Source: Secundilactobacillus oryzae JCM 18671 (lineage in GTDB: Bacteria; Bacillota; Bacilli; Lactobacillales; Lactobacillaceae). Taken from it: 64,000 nucleotides of DNA. This document shows, one piece after another, positions 62,859 through 64,000 of the stretch (positions are counted from its first letter, which is position 1; every line of letters starts with the position of its first letter). The stretch is taken from the NCBI RefSeq assembly GCF_000740055.1, contig NZ_BBJM01000003.1, forward strand, positions 1-64,000, given 5' to 3'. Made by a program: the position numbers and the translations under genes. Under the pieces are notes generated by a model that worked only from the letters and a program-made list of their open reading frames with translations, was not told the origin of the DNA and did no database searches.

Positions 62859-63603
62859 GGCAGAATTAAAAGGCGAATTGACGACACGTTTGAGTACCAT
62901 GACGAATGCGGCTGCACTGGTTGATCTAAATGGTGAGCAACTGATTGCAAAAAATGCGGATAGTATTTTTCCAGCTGCATCGCTGATAAAATTGCCAATT
63001 TTAAAAGTCGCTCTGGAAAAACTGGACTTGAACCAACAACTCGTTTTGAAAACGGATCAAGTTGTTGGTGGTGCCGGAGTATTACAGAACTTCAAAGAGG
63101 GGCGTTACACAGTGCGTCATCTACTGAGTTTGATGATTGTTGTTTCGGATAATACCGCGGCAAATTTGATTATTGATGCAGTGGGGATGACGACAATTAA
63201 TGACTGGCTAAGTACGCATGGGTTTAGTGCTACCCGACTAAACCGGAAGTTAATGGATCGAATCGCACTTAGCCAGGGACGAGAAAATACGACCTCTGCT
63301 AATGAAATGATGACGATATTTGAACTGATTCTGGAGACTGCGCCAGCATCCGTTTTAGACTGGTTTTTAAATCAACAAATGCGCTTCAAGCTTCCTGGGG
63401 CTTTTGATGAACTGGGATGGCCAATTGATGTTTATAACAAAACCGGAGAGGGCAATGGTGTTGACCATGATATCGCCAGGTTTGCCGTTGCCGACCAGTT
63501 GGTTGACATTATTGTACTGACGCAAAATCAAGTAGACCGTTCCAAGACGCTTTTGGATCTACAACAATTGGGCTTAACGGTTGCTAACGCCTTATTATCG
63601 TGA
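62851..63603 (+). CDS. Class A beta-lactamase-fold serine hydrolase
   Basis: A serine hydrolase of the penicillin-recognising superfamily with SxxK at S44-LIK47, SDN at S99-D-N101 and KTG at 197-199. 250 residues, no signal peptide, so unlike secreted beta-lactamases it appears cytoplasmic. ATG at 62851 overlaps the NlpC/P60 gene end by 8 bp and follows GCAGGAGCAAGGAG, giving translational coupling. Context suggests a peptidase or amidase on murein peptides rather than antibiotic resistance; the omega-loop Glu of class A enzymes cannot be located with certainty. Confidence 0.82.
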   Translation: MNEAELKGELTTRLSTMTNAAALVDLNGEQLIAKNADSIFPAASLIKLPILKVALEKLDLNQQLVLKTDQVVGGAGVLQNFKEGRYTVRHLLSLMIVVSDNTAANLIIDAVGMTTINDWLSTHGFSATRLNRKLMDRIALSQGRENTTSANEMMTIFELILETAPASVLDWFLNQQMRFKLPGAFDELGWPIDVYNKTGEGNGVDHDIARFAVADQLVDIIVLTQNQVDRSKTLLDLQQLGLTVANALLS

Positions 63604-63720
63604 GCGAATTCTTATGGATTACTAAAAGGATTAGCAATTCGCTAAAATCGTATGCTAAATAACCAATCATTGCGGATTTCATAGTACAATTAAGACATCA
63701 AATTGAAATGAGGTCTCATT

Positions 63721-64000
63721 ATGAAATGGCGAAGTAAAATCGCAATTGTTTTTGCAGGTGCAGCAATCTTGATGGGCGCAATCTTACCGGCTCAGTCAGC
63801 TTTTGCGGATAGTGCTGATGCAACAAGTGAATCGGCTGTTCAGACTAAGGCGCTTTCGAAACCTTATGTCGTCTATGGTGCAGGCTTGGCCAGTGAGGAC
63901 AAGGATGCCATTGCTGATGCATTAGGAGTTAAATCAAACTACGAAGCTCTCACAGCAACGGGGAGTGACTACGCGACCTACTTGAACTCGGCGGGCACGA
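63721..64000 (+). CDS. Secreted DUF1002 protein, N-terminal part (cut by window)
   Basis: The first 93 codons are visible. A signal peptide (Lys/Arg start, hydrophobic core GAAILMGAILPAQ, cleavage after AFA) is followed by ALSKPYVVYGAGL and the DUF1002 pattern DALGVKSNYEALTATGSDYATYLN. DUF1002 proteins (Bacillus YpuA) are exported and of unknown function. ATG has GAGG 8-9 nt upstream; a TACAAT at 63685-63690 may be its -10. The 3' end lies outside the window. An inverted repeat AGCGAATT/AATTCGCT (63603-63643) separates it from the upstream hydrolase. Confidence 0.8.
   Translation, partial: MKWRSKIAIVFAGAAILMGAILPAQSAFADSADATSESAVQTKALSKPYVVYGAGLASEDKDAIADALGVKSNYEALTATGSDYATYLNSAGT

Noticed and set aside
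62851-63603. Beta-lactamase resistance gene
   Set aside because: SxxK, SDN and KTG fit the fold, but there is no signal peptide, and the gene is translationally coupled to a murein-peptide endopeptidase. A resistance call is not supported.

Overview
The window looks like a stretch of chromosome from a low-G+C Gram-positive of the order Lactobacillales, most likely a Lactobacillaceae species (a Levilactobacillus/Secundilactobacillus/Lentilactobacillus-like heterofermenter). The evidence is the gene families (DUF1398, DUF1831, DUF3397, DUF4044, Spx/SpxH/MecA, ArcR-type ADI operon), strong AGGAGG ribosome binding sites, frequent TTG starts and a T-box before ileS. The genus is inference. No rRNA, tRNA, transposase, phage or CRISPR array was recognised. 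Nearly all genes run on the + strand.

Layout. 1-3.7 kb: a DUF1398 gene, then a copper-responsive copY-copB operon with two cop boxes. 3.2-12.2 kb: an ABM-like gene (-), a metallo-beta-lactamase-fold hydrolase, then the Bacillus-like block spx, mecA, coiA, pepF, spxH (-), relQ, nadK, rluD, covering disulfide stress, Clp adaptors, competence, peptide hydrolysis and alarmone synthesis. 12.2-18.7 kb: cutC (-), an AI-2E/PerM-family membrane protein, rlmA, a possible small RNA, trmL, ftsK/spoIIIE and two small membrane proteins (DUF4044 on -, DUF3397). 19-35.7 kb: a classical division and cell-wall (dcw) cluster, mraZ-rsmH-ftsL-pbp2x-mraY-murD-murG-divIB-ftsA-ftsZ-sepF-yggT-ylmH-divIVA, then a T-box leader and ileS.

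35.8-45.4 kb: cold-shock protein, Nudix hydrolase, a small coiled-coil membrane protein, mtnN, a cysteine desulfurase-DUF1831-mnmA module for tRNA 2-thiouridine, a histidine phosphatase, a TPR protein, recD2 and prs. 45.5-50.2 kb: an amidase, an orphan murQ with a cre site, an aldo/keto reductase and a LacI-type regulator. 50.2-56.7 kb: the arginine deiminase operon arcA-arcB-arcC-arcR-arcD-argR, which would turn arginine into ornithine, ammonia, CO2 and ATP. 56.7-63.6 kb: a peptide and murein-peptide utilisation cluster (P1 peptidase, C39-like peptidase, divergent Lrp regulator, OppA-type lipoprotein, dipeptide epimerase, SH3-NlpC/P60 endopeptidase, class A beta-lactamase-fold hydrolase). The last 280 bp start a secreted DUF1002 protein cut by the window edge.

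Most of the window is conserved housekeeping DNA. The less explained signals are intergenic: a nested palindrome before mraZ, a promoter-hairpin unit before trmL, a perfect 18-bp inverted repeat between the ileS T-box and its start codon, an apparent ATC start for yggT, and tandem repeats upstream of oppA. The peptide-recycling cluster is the most coherent accessory system. No wholly new system could be demonstrated from sequence alone.
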